31,804 nucleotides of DNA, from contig CAYWGR010000049.1 of assembly GCA_964458015.1 (NCBI GenBank), positions 1 through 31,804 on the forward strand, written 5' to 3'. A program made the translations under genes and the position numbers. The notes beneath the pieces were generated by a model. That model was given only the letters and a program-made list of their open reading frames with translations. It did not search any database and was not told the origin of the DNA. Positions 16,311 to 24,361 of the stretch are shown one piece after another (the first letter of the stretch is position 1; each line of letters begins with the position of its first letter). This stretch comes from CAYWGR01 sp964458015 (lineage in GTDB: Bacteria; Planctomycetota; Planctomycetia; Pirellulales; Thermoguttaceae).

Positions 16311-17711
16311 ATGCGTGATTTTCAAAGCGAGAGCCTTAGCCACGATCCGATCCATGGCTACATTCCCTTCACCACGCCGGTGGGGCTTGCCGAAGGCGAG
16401 ATGTCGGAACAGCAGATCATCGACCACCCTTGGCTTCAGCGGTTGAGGCAAATCCATCAATTGCAAACCGCTTGGTGGGTGTTTCCAACGGCCGAACACA
16501 CCAGATTCCAGCATGTGTTAGGGGCTATGCACTTGGCCAGCCGGGCTGTTGCGGCACTCTACGACAGCCTGCACGACGTATGTCCTGATGTGCCCAGCCG
16601 CGGCTATGTCGAATCGCTCATGCGGTTGGCCGCCTTGCTCCATGACGTAGGCCACGGGCCGTTTGGGCACTTTTTCGACGAGCATTTTCTGGCCGATTAC
16701 CGCCTCAATCACGAAATCCTCGGCAGCGAGATCATCCGTCGCGAATTCGCCGACATGATACGCCAGGTCCGTCGAAATCCCAACAGCCGGCTCGTTGACT
16801 GCGAAATGCTGGATCCCGAGCAAGTTTGCTTTCTGATTACCAGGCCCCACGAAAAAACATCACACGAATCGCCCCAATGGCTGCGGTTCCTACGAAGTCT
16901 TTTCAGCGGCTTATATACCGTCGATAACATGGATTTTGTGCTGCGCGACGCCTACATGTCGGGCTATAGCACGCAGGCCTTCGACCTGGAACGCCTGTTG
17001 CACTATAGTGCCTTTACCTCAAGGGGGCTTACGATCCACGAGCGGGGCCTTTCCGCTTTGGTGCGATTTATTTCAGTTCGAGCTGAATTATTTCGGGCTA
17101 TTTACTTCCATCGCACGGTCAGGGCAATCGACCTGGAGTTGCAGGAACTTTTTCACGATAGTAAAAAGCATCTTTTCCCAGGCAATCCGCTCGAACATCT
17201 CGACCGCTACCAACATTTGACCGAATGGTCGCTTTTGATGCAGGTTTCCTCCTGGCCCTCGTGCAACGATCCGGAATTACGCGAGTTAGGGCAGCGATGG
17301 CAGCGTTTCTTGCATCGCAAACTGCGATGGAAGATGGCCTGCGAGCAAACGGTGTTCTTTGCCCCCGGCCAACCCGAGCAAAGCAACGTCTTAAGCAATG
17401 CGGCCACTTTCGAGGCCGCCATACGCCATGAGTTGCCCAACGAGCTGAAAGATTTGCCCCTCCGGGTCGATACGGCTCGCCACGTCCACCGGCCGGGCGC
17501 CCACACGCCGGCTGCGGGTCAAAATTTCCTTTTCGACCAAGCTACCGAAAAAATCCGCAGCCTCGACGACCGAGAATTGTTCCACCGCATTGCCATCAGC
17601 TACCGGATTTGCCGTATCTATGCCCTGGATCACAGCCACCATACAGAGCTGGCCGCCGCTCTGGATCGCCTAACCGGCGACGGCGGAATCGACGACGCCA
17701 CGAACATGTAG
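16311..17711 (+). CDS. HD-domain phosphohydrolase (COG1078-like)
   Basis: A 466-residue protein from the ATG chosen here. Metal-binding motifs of the HD superfamily are clear: HTRFQHVLGAMH (residues 63-74), LLHDVGHGPFGH with the HD pair at 111-112, and a downstream DNMDFVLRDAYMSG near residue 205. That last motif characterises the COG1078 group, which is related to dNTP triphosphohydrolases. The conserved part starts at SLSHDPIHGYI (residue 8), so ATG 16311 gives a compact N terminus. An in-frame ATG at 16263 and a GTG at 16158 are alternatives, and none has a good ribosome binding site. The enzyme is predicted to be cytoplasmic and hydrolytic. The substrate, a nucleotide or another phosphate ester, is not determined by the motifs. 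Confidence 0.85.
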   Translation: MRDFQSESLSHDPIHGYIPFTTPVGLAEGEMSEQQIIDHPWLQRLRQIHQLQTAWWVFPTAEHTRFQHVLGAMHLASRAVAALYDSLHDVCPDVPSRGYVESLMRLAALLHDVGHGPFGHFFDEHFLADYRLNHEILGSEIIRREFADMIRQVRRNPNSRLVDCEMLDPEQVCFLITRPHEKTSHESPQWLRFLRSLFSGLYTVDNMDFVLRDAYMSGYSTQAFDLERLLHYSAFTSRGLTIHERGLSALVRFISVRAELFRAIYFHRTVRAIDLELQELFHDSKKHLFPGNPLEHLDRYQHLTEWSLLMQVSSWPSCNDPELRELGQRWQRFLHRKLRWKMACEQTVFFAPGQPEQSNVLSNAATFEAAIRHELPNELKDLPLRVDTARHVHRPGAHTPAAGQNFLFDQATEKIRSLDDRELFHRIAISYRICRIYALDHSHHTELAAALDRLTGDGGIDDATNM

Positions 17712-17740
17712 ATTATCGTGACCCCCCCCAGGTTCTGCGA

Positions 17741-17770
17741 TTGACAAAAAAGCGGCAGATGCGTTAGAGT
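17741..17770 (+). promoter_or_regulatory. Possible promoter for the alpha/beta hydrolase gene
   Basis: TTGACA at 17741-17746 is a perfect -35 hexamer. TAGAGT at 17765-17770 is a fair -10, with an 18-base spacer. It lies 82 bases upstream of the next start codon and after the stop of the HD-domain gene. Confidence 0.4.
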
Positions 17771-17852
17771 TCTGTCATATCATTATTGGATTGCGGTGCT
17801 TTCTCTTGGTTTCGCATTTCTTATCATCCCCTGACGAGAAGGTTCCATCGAC

Positions 17853-18641
17853 ATGCCACGGACACAACGCTCCGTTCCTTCATATTCTTCCGAGATCTCG
17901 AATCTAGACCTCCCTTTTCAAGTCGATTCGGCGATTTGCACGAGGGGATCGTTAGACTTCCCGCACACCCTGTTTGCCCCGCTTCACTACACGCCCGGCT
18001 ATGCCTATCCTCTCGTTGTCTGGCTGCATGGTCGCGGCAGCGATGAACGCCAGTTGCAGCGGATCATGCCGATGGTCAGTATGCAAAATTTCGTAGCCGT
18101 TGCGCCGCAAGGGCTAAGCATGGGCAACGGCGCATCCGCTGGGGCGGAATCTTGGGGATGGTCTCAGGCCGACGAACACATCCAGCAAGCCGAGCATCGC
18201 GTTTTCGAGTGCATCGAACTAGCCCAACAGAAGTTCCATATTGCACCCCGGCGTATTTTCTTGGCCGGTTTTGACTGTGGCGGCACCATGGCCCTGCGCT
18301 TAGCCATGAGTCACCCCAACCGTTTTGCCGGCGTCGTCTCGCTTTGCGGGGCATTTCCCACGGGCGGCGCGCCTTTGGGCAATCTCCTGGCAGCCCGGCG
18401 GTTGGGGTTATTGCTGGCAACCGGCCGCGGCAGCGAAACCTACCCCGCCGAGCATGTTTGCGAGGATCTGCGTCTTCTGCATACCGCTGGCTTGTCGATT
18501 ACGTTACGGCAATACCCTTGCGGTCACGAACTGCAGCCCCAGATGCTAGCGGACGTAAACCGTTGGATCATGGAGCAGATTTTGCCTCCCCCCACGGCAA
18601 GCGTTGCCCCCGGCGCCGAGTGGTCGCACGAAGCCGAATAG
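17853..18641 (+). CDS. Alpha/beta hydrolase of the carboxylesterase/phospholipase type with altered catalytic residues
   Basis: A 262-residue protein with no signal peptide. The fold is recognisable: VVWLHGRGSDERQL (oxyanion strand, residues 55-68), FVAVAPQGLSMG, and the nucleophile elbow at 139-144. The elbow reads GFDCGG where the family has GFSQGG, placing Asp141 at the Ser position. The later acid strand reads LLLATGRGSETYP, with Ser194 where HGxxD supplies Asp. The catalytic His is retained (YPCGHEL, His225). It may be a non-catalytic relative, or an enzyme using an Asp nucleophile as haloalkane dehalogenases and epoxide hydrolases do. The sequence alone cannot decide. The ATG is supported by GAGAAGG about 10 bases upstream. 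It lies between the HD-domain gene and the HATPase gene, all on the plus strand. Confidence 0.8.
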   Translation: MPRTQRSVPSYSSEISNLDLPFQVDSAICTRGSLDFPHTLFAPLHYTPGYAYPLVVWLHGRGSDERQLQRIMPMVSMQNFVAVAPQGLSMGNGASAGAESWGWSQADEHIQQAEHRVFECIELAQQKFHIAPRRIFLAGFDCGGTMALRLAMSHPNRFAGVVSLCGAFPTGGAPLGNLLAARRLGLLLATGRGSETYPAEHVCEDLRLLHTAGLSITLRQYPCGHELQPQMLADVNRWIMEQILPPPTASVAPGAEWSHEAE

Positions 18642-18655
18642 CCGGCAAACGTGCA

Positions 18656-18685
18656 TTGACATCCTCGCCTCTTTTCGGGTACAAA
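18656..18685 (+). promoter_or_regulatory. Possible promoter at the head of the flagellar cluster
   Basis: TTGACA (18656-18661) and TACAAA (18680-18685) are separated by 18 bases, about 95 bases before the HATPase start codon and just after the hydrolase stop. The -35 box is perfect and the -10 box matches four of six. It would be a housekeeping-type promoter rather than a sigma-28 or sigma-54 one. Confidence 0.4.
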
Positions 18686-18780
18686 TCGCCCGCTTTTCTC
18701 GGATATTCGTTGGCCGATTTCGCGAGGGGTGAAGCCAAACCACCACTTCGCGGTTTGCTTTTACAAAGGACTCCGTCATT

Positions 18781-19266
18781 ATGTCGATTCACCAAACCGG
18801 TCGATCTTGGGGAACTTTCCCCCTTCGGGAATTGGTCGATGACGTTTGTGGGCCGCTGGCCATGCATTTTTCATCGCATTCCATCCAAACGGTAATCGAC
18901 ATTCCCTCCAGTCATCGCATCACCGCCGATCGTGAATTGCTGTTACGGGCGGTACGCAACTTGGTGCTCCACGCCATTGACGCCATGCCGCAAGGCGGCA
19001 CGATGACGGTCATCTCGGCCGACGGACCGCAGGCCGTGGAGCTCGAAATCGCCGACACGGGGCCCTCGTTGACGGAAGAGGAAATGCATCAAGCCGTTGC
19101 ATTAACGTCTTCCGAACAAAACATTGTCCTGGGTTGGGGGTTGGCCGTTGTGGGCCGCATCGCCCATCTGCACGGCGGCGACGTTACGACGGCGAATTGT
19201 CCCGAAGGAGGCGCCGCCTTCACCCTGCGGATCCCCAAAGCTCCCGCTCGGGTTGCTGCCGCCTAG
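18781..19266 (+). CDS. Stand-alone histidine-kinase-type ATPase domain protein
   Basis: A 161-residue protein consisting almost only of a GHKL/HATPase_c domain. The N-box region is RNLVLHAIDAMPQGG (59-73). The G1 region is IADTGPSLTEEE (90-101) and the G2 region is LGWGLAVVGRIAHLHGG (117-133). There is no dimerisation/phosphoacceptor helix pair and no sensor or membrane segment. In the N-box, the Asn that normally coordinates Mg (NLxxNA) is replaced by His64. AAAGGA lies 10 bases before the ATG. The gene directly precedes fliF, so a role in flagellar regulation is possible. It could be a kinase fragment, an anti-sigma-like protein or a degenerate binding module. Confidence 0.75.
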   Translation: MSIHQTGRSWGTFPLRELVDDVCGPLAMHFSSHSIQTVIDIPSSHRITADRELLLRAVRNLVLHAIDAMPQGGTMTVISADGPQAVELEIADTGPSLTEEEMHQAVALTSSEQNIVLGWGLAVVGRIAHLHGGDVTTANCPEGGAAFTLRIPKAPARVAAA

Positions 19267-19328
19267 CATTTTGATACTTGTCCTTTGTTGTTGTCCTTGA
19301 TCCACTTTTCCTCCTCGGGCTTTCACGG

Positions 19329-20957
19329 ATGGATATCTTCAATCGGGCATACTCACAACTGTACGACCTCTTCCGGTCCATGACGCCCGGCGCGCGGCTC
19401 ACCTCGGGTTTGCTGCTGATCGTCGTGTTGTTAAGTGCAGGTTATCTCTTTACCCACCAAACCGTCGCGCCGGAAATCGACCTGATGCACGGCGTTCCGG
19501 TGTCTGTCGGACAATTGCCGACGATGGAAGCCGCGTTTGCCAAGGCGAATCTCAAAGGCTATGAGGTGCGAGGATCGTCGATCTACGTGCCCCGCGGCCA
19601 AGAGCAAATTTTCATGGCGGCGCTGGCCGACGCTCGAGCGCTGCCGCCGAACATCGGCGAGGCCCTGAGCGAAGCCATCAGCGCCAGCACGCCTTTTGAG
19701 CCCAGCACTAAAAGTGCGGATCGCATGAAAATTGCACGCCAGATTGAACTGTCGCGCATCATCCGCTCGATGTCTGGCATCGAAAACGCCTATGTCCTCT
19801 ATGACGTTGATACCAAGGTCGGCCCCTGGAACCGCGAGAAACTGATCACGGCCACGGTCTGCGTTAAACCGGTAGGCGCGGAGCAACTCGAAGAATCGCG
19901 TGTTTCGGCCATTCGCCATTTAGTGGCCGGGGCCATCGCCGGCATGAAGCCGGAAAACGTCACTGTTTCCGACCTCAACGGCCGCACGCGCTACGGCAAT
20001 TCCGAGGACGCCGGCAGCGGTGAAAATCGTTACCTTTCTTTGAAACGGACCTACGAACAGGATCTGAAAGCCAAAATTCTCAATGCCTTGCCCTTCATTC
20101 CCGGCGTTACCGTGGAATTAAGCGTGGCATTGGACCGCGAATCCGTTGCACCGATCAAGCAAAACAAACGCATCGTCCGCAAAAAACAACACAATACCGG
20201 CAATGCCGAGGAAAAAGAAAAACAAACTGCCCGCACCGAGACGCCCGTTCAACAGCCGAACGCTCCCTCGATTTTGAACAGCCTGCTGAACGGCGACGGC
20301 AAAGACAAGGATGACGAACCCGAAACCGTCGAGGATTCCGATCATGTCGCCGATGGGCAATCAGAACCGACCGATGCCGGCCTGAAACCGGTTCTGGCCA
20401 CGGTATCCATCGGCGTGCCCATAAGCTATTTCAAAAAAGTCTGGCAGGAACGTAATCCCGTTGAGCCCGGCCGAACTCCCCGCACACCGAATCAAGCGGC
20501 CCTGGATCAAATCCGTAGCGAAGAAACCGCGATGATTCAAAAACATGTGGCCCAACTGCTTCCTTTGCCCAACGGCGCCGCCAAGGCAGCCGAGTTGGTC
20601 ACAGTTACGCCCTTCCAAGACATTGCCGTTCAAGAACCATCCGCCCCGGACTTCAGCAAAGAGATTCTCAATTGGATTCGTCAATCTTGGGCCCTTCTGG
20701 CCGTTGTCGGTCTTGGATTGGCAAGCCTTGTGACGTTGCGATCGATGGTCCATCGCAGCCCGGCAGTGATCGAAGCCAAAACATCGCTCCACGGCGACGC
20801 GAATGCCGCCGACGAACCGTCGCCCATTCCTTCGCCTCATGCACGGCGTTTTCGGAATAATGCACCAACTTATCGCGACGAGCTTTCGGAGCTGGTCGAG
20901 GACGATCCGGATACGGCCGCCAATGTATTGCGAAGCTGGATTGGACACACGGGCTGA
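19329..20957 (+). CDS. fliF: Flagellar MS-ring protein FliF
   Basis: A 542-residue protein. A membrane helix at 23-42 (RLTSGLLLIVVLLSAGYLFT) leads into YscJ/FliF ring-building domains, including ARQIELSRIIRSMSGIENAYVLYD. A second helix lies near 453-475 (ALLAVVGLGLASLVTL). The C-terminal tail DELSELVEDDPDTAANVLRSWIG is the classic FliG-binding motif. It forms the membrane ring on which the basal body and export gate assemble. The ATG at 19329 is preferred over one 51 bases upstream because MDIFNRAYSQL fits the usual FliF N terminus, although no strong ribosome binding site is present. It ends 11 bases before fliG. Confidence 0.93.
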   Translation: MDIFNRAYSQLYDLFRSMTPGARLTSGLLLIVVLLSAGYLFTHQTVAPEIDLMHGVPVSVGQLPTMEAAFAKANLKGYEVRGSSIYVPRGQEQIFMAALADARALPPNIGEALSEAISASTPFEPSTKSADRMKIARQIELSRIIRSMSGIENAYVLYDVDTKVGPWNREKLITATVCVKPVGAEQLEESRVSAIRHLVAGAIAGMKPENVTVSDLNGRTRYGNSEDAGSGENRYLSLKRTYEQDLKAKILNALPFIPGVTVELSVALDRESVAPIKQNKRIVRKKQHNTGNAEEKEKQTARTETPVQQPNAPSILNSLLNGDGKDKDDEPETVEDSDHVADGQSEPTDAGLKPVLATVSIGVPISYFKKVWQERNPVEPGRTPRTPNQAALDQIRSEETAMIQKHVAQLLPLPNGAAKAAELVTVTPFQDIAVQEPSAPDFSKEILNWIRQSWALLAVVGLGLASLVTLRSMVHRSPAVIEAKTSLHGDANAADEPSPIPSPHARRFRNNAPTYRDELSELVEDDPDTAANVLRSWIGHTG

Positions 20958-20968
20958 AATATTAAACC

Positions 20969-21721
20969 ATGATGATGCGATTCAACAACCAGCGTTCGTG
21001 GGGCATCCGCAAGGCCGCAATCTTAGTGGCCAGTCTTGACGAACCCACCGCGAACCTCTTGCTAGACCAGCTAAGCACCGAATGTGCCGATTTGGTCCGC
21101 GAGGCGGTATTGGACATTGAAGAAATGGACGCCGAGGAGCGGCGAGAAGTGATCGAGGAGTTTCGCCGCATCGAAGCGCTCGTGCCCGATCCCTGCCCGC
21201 CCGGCATCGAATTGGACAGCCTGCCTACATGTCCGATGGGCCAGCTTACATCCCTTGAGAATGAGATTTCAATCGCAGCTGAAACGGTCGAATTAACATC
21301 GGCCGAAGCTACCCAACCCTTCGCATTTCTCCATTCTGTCCAAAACGAGCAACTCTCGGAACTTTTAACTCCCGAGCGACCCCAAACCATCGCCTTGGTT
21401 CTTTCGCACTTGTCGCCGGAACAAGCCGGCGAGGTGTTGCTGCAATTTACCCCGTCGCTGCAAGTTGAAATCGTTCGACGCCTCGTCGACCGAGAAAACA
21501 CCGACCCTGAAACCGTGCGGGAAGTGGAACAAGCGTTAGAGATCCGCCTGCAACGACAATCGATTGCCCAACACGAGCGATCCGCCGGCCCCCGAGCCGT
21601 TGCCCGCATCTTGGCCTCCTGCAACAACCGCGTTGTCGAGGGCATTATGACCAATTTGGCCGCTTATGATCGCCCCCTGGCCGAGCGGCTTGGATGCAAA
21701 ACCCTGGAATTTGGCCTTTGA
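20969..21721 (+). CDS. fliG: Flagellar switch protein FliG, lacking its C-terminal domain
   Basis: The product is 250 residues, against about 330-340 for typical FliG. The N-terminal FliF-binding domain (RKAAILVASLDEPTANLLLDQL) and the middle domain with ERPQTIALVLSHLSPEQAGEVL (the EHPQTIA motif, 136-149) are intact. The protein stops at LAERLGCKTLEFGL, just where the torque-generating FliG_C domain should begin. A different frame from 21720 reads DDFREKNTLLAF, resembling the missing domain's opening, then PREGRKLEQL, and runs to 21914 into fliH. This suggests a frameshift plus deletion. The site itself reads CTT TGA. Three successive ATG codons occur at the start and no ribosome binding site is visible. 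Without FliG_C the motor should not transmit torque from the stator. Confidence 0.88.
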   Translation: MMMRFNNQRSWGIRKAAILVASLDEPTANLLLDQLSTECADLVREAVLDIEEMDAEERREVIEEFRRIEALVPDPCPPGIELDSLPTCPMGQLTSLENEISIAAETVELTSAEATQPFAFLHSVQNEQLSELLTPERPQTIALVLSHLSPEQAGEVLLQFTPSLQVEIVRRLVDRENTDPETVREVEQALEIRLQRQSIAQHERSAGPRAVARILASCNNRVVEGIMTNLAAYDRPLAERLGCKTLEFGL

Positions 21722-21856
21722 TGATTTCAGGGAAAAGAATACCCTATTGGCGTTTGTGTCGCCCATAAACCGATGCCGACCGAGGGAAGGCCGGAAGCTG
21801 GAACAACTGTCGGCCAGCCGGTTTATGATCCAAGCAAATGCTAATAGTGTTTCTTT
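21722..21856 (+). other. Probable remnant of the FliG C-terminal coding region
   Basis: This 135-base gap is long for a cluster where most genes nearly touch. In the +1 frame relative to fliG it reads DDFREKNTLLAFVS and later PREGRKLEQLSASR. These resemble the beginning and a late helix of FliG_C with the middle missing. The call rests on short matches and should be read as a hypothesis. Confidence 0.4.
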
Positions 21857-22501
21857 ATGGCCACCATCATCCGACTCGCTGATCCACCGCACAACCGCCG
21901 CGCCGAAACATTGAACTTCGACGACCTTGCGGCCCAAGCCAACCGCTACCTTGGCGATGTGAAGACCGAGGCCGATCGGATCATCGCGGAAGCCAAAGAA
22001 CAAGCCGATGCGATTCGTCAGCAGGCAGCCCAAGAAGGGGCTCAAGCGGCGATCCAAGCCATCGAGCAAATGGTAGGCGAAAAAATGGCGCCGGTCCTGT
22101 TGGCGCTCACGCAAGCCGGAACCGAGCTTCGTCACGCCAAGCAAGAGTGGCTTGCGCATTGGGAATCGAGCGCCGTTCATTTGGCCGCCGCCATGGCCGG
22201 CCGAATCGTTCGCGGCGAACTGAGCCGAAAACCCGAAATCGCCCTTACGCTGGTCCGCGAAGCCTTGGAATTGGCGGCCGGCAGCCAGGGCATTCGTTTG
22301 CGGCTTCATCCGGAAGACTACAAACTGTTAGGGACGCAAGTCCAAACATTGATCGACGCCATGTCGTCGATCGGCGATGCCGAAGTAACGGCCGACCCTG
22401 CCATTAGTCGCGGCGGCTGTCGTGTCGAAACGCGATTCGGCACTATCGACCAGCAATTCGAAATGCAATTAAAACGAATTGAAGAAGAGCTAATCCCCTG
22501 A
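21857..22501 (+). CDS. fliH: Flagellar assembly protein FliH (FliI regulator)
   Basis: A 214-residue protein. Residues of about 35-70 form a long charged, Ala/Glu/Gln-rich helix (TEADRIIAEAKEQADAIRQQ) like the FliH/ATP-synthase b-type stalk. The C-terminal half has AGRIVRGELSRKPEIALTLVREAL and IRLRLHPEDYKLL, then the conserved DPAISRGGCRVETRFGTIDQQFEMQL. FliH dimers bind the export ATPase FliI and dock it at the export gate. No clear Shine-Dalgarno precedes the ATG. It follows the damaged end of fliG and is 17 bases before fliI. Confidence 0.9.
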   Translation: MATIIRLADPPHNRRAETLNFDDLAAQANRYLGDVKTEADRIIAEAKEQADAIRQQAAQEGAQAAIQAIEQMVGEKMAPVLLALTQAGTELRHAKQEWLAHWESSAVHLAAAMAGRIVRGELSRKPEIALTLVREALELAAGSQGIRLRLHPEDYKLLGTQVQTLIDAMSSIGDAEVTADPAISRGGCRVETRFGTIDQQFEMQLKRIEEELIP

Positions 22502-22518
22502 CCCCCGATGCCTGCGCC

Positions 22519-23838
22519 ATGTCTTGCCTTGCCGAACAACTCGATTGCATCATGCCGACCGCCTTGACCGGCAGCGTTGCGCAAACGATCGGCACCACGA
22601 TTGCCGCGGCAGGCTTTCCGGCGCCCGTGGGAGCCTTGGCCGAGATCCGGCGTCAATCCGGCCAGCCCCTGTTGGCCGAAGTCGTTGGATTTCGTGACGA
22701 CCTCACCGTGCTTTATCCTCTGAGCGACCTCGGCGGCGTGCGACGCGGCAACCATGTGCGTTTGATTCGCACGACGCGGTGGCTGCGCGTGGGCGAAGAA
22801 CTCCTGGGGCGCGTGATCGACGCCGAAGGCAACGCTATTGATGGCAAACCCCAGCCCGCCTTGAGCGACCGCACCTCGCTCAATCGTTTGCCGCCCGACG
22901 CCTGCACCCGGCCTCGGATCGACGAACCGCTGACAACCGGCGTTCGCGCCATCGACGGTCTCCTTTGCTGCGGCAAGGGCCAGCGCATGGGCATCTTCTC
23001 CGGTTCCGGCGTCGGCAAAAGCGTCTTGTTGGGAATGATGGCCCGCTATACTTCGGCCGATGTGATCGTGATTGCCTTGATCGGCGAGCGCGGCCGCGAA
23101 GTCAACCAATTCATCGAACGTGATCTTGGCCCCGAGGGACTTGCTAAGAGCGTCGTCGTCACGGCCACCAGCAATCAACCCGCCTTGCTGCGCACCCAGG
23201 CCGCTCTCACGGCCACGGCCATCGCCGAATACTTCCGCGACCAAGGCAAAGATGTCCTTCTGCTGATGGATTCGCTTACACGGTTTGCCTTGGCGCAGCG
23301 CGAGATCGGCCTTGCCGCCGGCGAGCCTCCTACCACGCGAGGCTTCACGCCCTCGGTCTTCGCCATGTTGCCGAAACTGGTCGAACGCGCGGGCCGCAGT
23401 CCCAGCGGTAGCATCACCGCATTCTACTCGGTGCTGGTTGAAGCCGACGATCCGAACGAACCGATTTGCGATACCGTCCGCGGTCTGCTGGACGGCCACA
23501 CGTGGCTCTCTCGCAAACTCAGCTCGCGCGGCCACTATCCGGCCATCGACATTCTTGAAAGCATCAGCCGCTTGATGCCCGACGTGACCAATGACGAACA
23601 TCGCCAGGCGACCTACGCCATTCGCGATTTGCTCGGGGCCTATCGCGATCATCAAGACTTGATTTCCATTGGCGCGTACCGCCGCGGCAGCAATAAAACA
23701 GTGGATGCCGCTATCGACATGCAAGAACGCATCCATCGTTATCTGCGGCAGCCTGTTGAGGAATCGGCCACGCTGCTCGACGCCCGAGCAGGACTGATCG
23801 AGCTTTATCGCGAATATCGTGAACGCTTAGGAGAATAA
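22519..23838 (+). CDS. fliI: Flagellum-specific export ATPase FliI
   Basis: A 439-residue F1-beta-like ATPase of normal FliI length. The Walker A motif GSGVGKS is at 162-168 and Walker B (VLLLMDS) at about 246-252. The catalytic glutamate region is LIGERGREVNQFIE, and the conserved EPPTTRGFTPSVFAMLPKLVERAG and GHYPAIDILESISRLMP are present. It energises unfolding and entry of substrates into the flagellar type III export gate. A long frame on the opposite strand is a shadow of this gene. It sits 17 bases after fliH and 6 bases before fliJ, so these three form a tight export-ATPase unit. Confidence 0.96.
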   Translation: MSCLAEQLDCIMPTALTGSVAQTIGTTIAAAGFPAPVGALAEIRRQSGQPLLAEVVGFRDDLTVLYPLSDLGGVRRGNHVRLIRTTRWLRVGEELLGRVIDAEGNAIDGKPQPALSDRTSLNRLPPDACTRPRIDEPLTTGVRAIDGLLCCGKGQRMGIFSGSGVGKSVLLGMMARYTSADVIVIALIGERGREVNQFIERDLGPEGLAKSVVVTATSNQPALLRTQAALTATAIAEYFRDQGKDVLLLMDSLTRFALAQREIGLAAGEPPTTRGFTPSVFAMLPKLVERAGRSPSGSITAFYSVLVEADDPNEPICDTVRGLLDGHTWLSRKLSSRGHYPAIDILESISRLMPDVTNDEHRQATYAIRDLLGAYRDHQDLISIGAYRRGSNKTVDAAIDMQERIHRYLRQPVEESATLLDARAGLIELYREYRERLGE

Positions 23839-23844
23839 CCGACG

Positions 23845-24285
23845 ATGCCGCAATTCCGTTTCCGGCTGGCCAACCTGCTCCGGCTCCGCGAGGCTGCTCG
23901 CGACGAGCGCCGCGTGCATTTGGCCGATGTCCATCGGACCGATGCGGAACTTCAGCGGCGACAAAAACAAACGACAACGGAATTACTGAAACTACAGGAG
24001 GAATTTCGCACCGCGGCCGGTCCCGGGGCCGTTGATATTCCGCGGCTCATGGAAGGCGATCAATACGCCGTAAAGCTGCGGTTGCGCGAAGAGGAACTCG
24101 GACGGCAACGCCAAGCATTGTCCGCCGAAATCGAACTTCGCCATCAAGCCCTGATCGAGGCCGATCGTGACGTGCGATCGCTCGAAATACTCCGCGACAA
24201 CCAGTCGCAAGCCTTTCGCCAGGAAGAAGGACGGCAAGAAGGCAAGCGGCTCGATGAAGCCGCACTACGAACCGTGAGAACATAA
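23845..24285 (+). CDS. fliJ: Flagellar export protein FliJ
   Basis: A 146-residue, almost entirely helical, highly charged protein (FRFRLANLLRLREAARDERRVHLADVHRTDAEL), typical of the FliJ antiparallel coiled coil. FliJ inserts into the FliI hexamer like the gamma subunit of F1 and couples to FlhA. Sequence conservation in this family is low, and the call rests on length, composition, the N-terminal F-x-F-x-L pattern and position directly after fliI. AGGAG lies about 11 bases before the ATG. Confidence 0.88.
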   Translation: MPQFRFRLANLLRLREAARDERRVHLADVHRTDAELQRRQKQTTTELLKLQEEFRTAAGPGAVDIPRLMEGDQYAVKLRLREEELGRQRQALSAEIELRHQALIEADRDVRSLEILRDNQSQAFRQEEGRQEGKRLDEAALRTVRT

Positions 24286-24361
24286 ATCGTAAGTTGTAAG
24301 GCGGGGCAGGTGAAGCGATCCTCGCCAAGTTTCACTTGCAATCAAGTTCAGGAATGACTGC

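Noticed and set aside
21716..21722. Programmed +1 frameshift in fliG as the main explanation
   Set aside because: The CTT TGA heptamer fits, but there is no strong upstream stimulator. The extension is too short for FliG_C and runs into fliH. It is kept only as an alternative in the fliG finding.
22318..23736. Long open frame (472 codons) on the minus strand opposite fliH and fliI
   Set aside because: The plus strand encodes an unmistakable FliI with Walker motifs. The antisense frame has low-complexity His/Ala/Gly-rich content and no domain.
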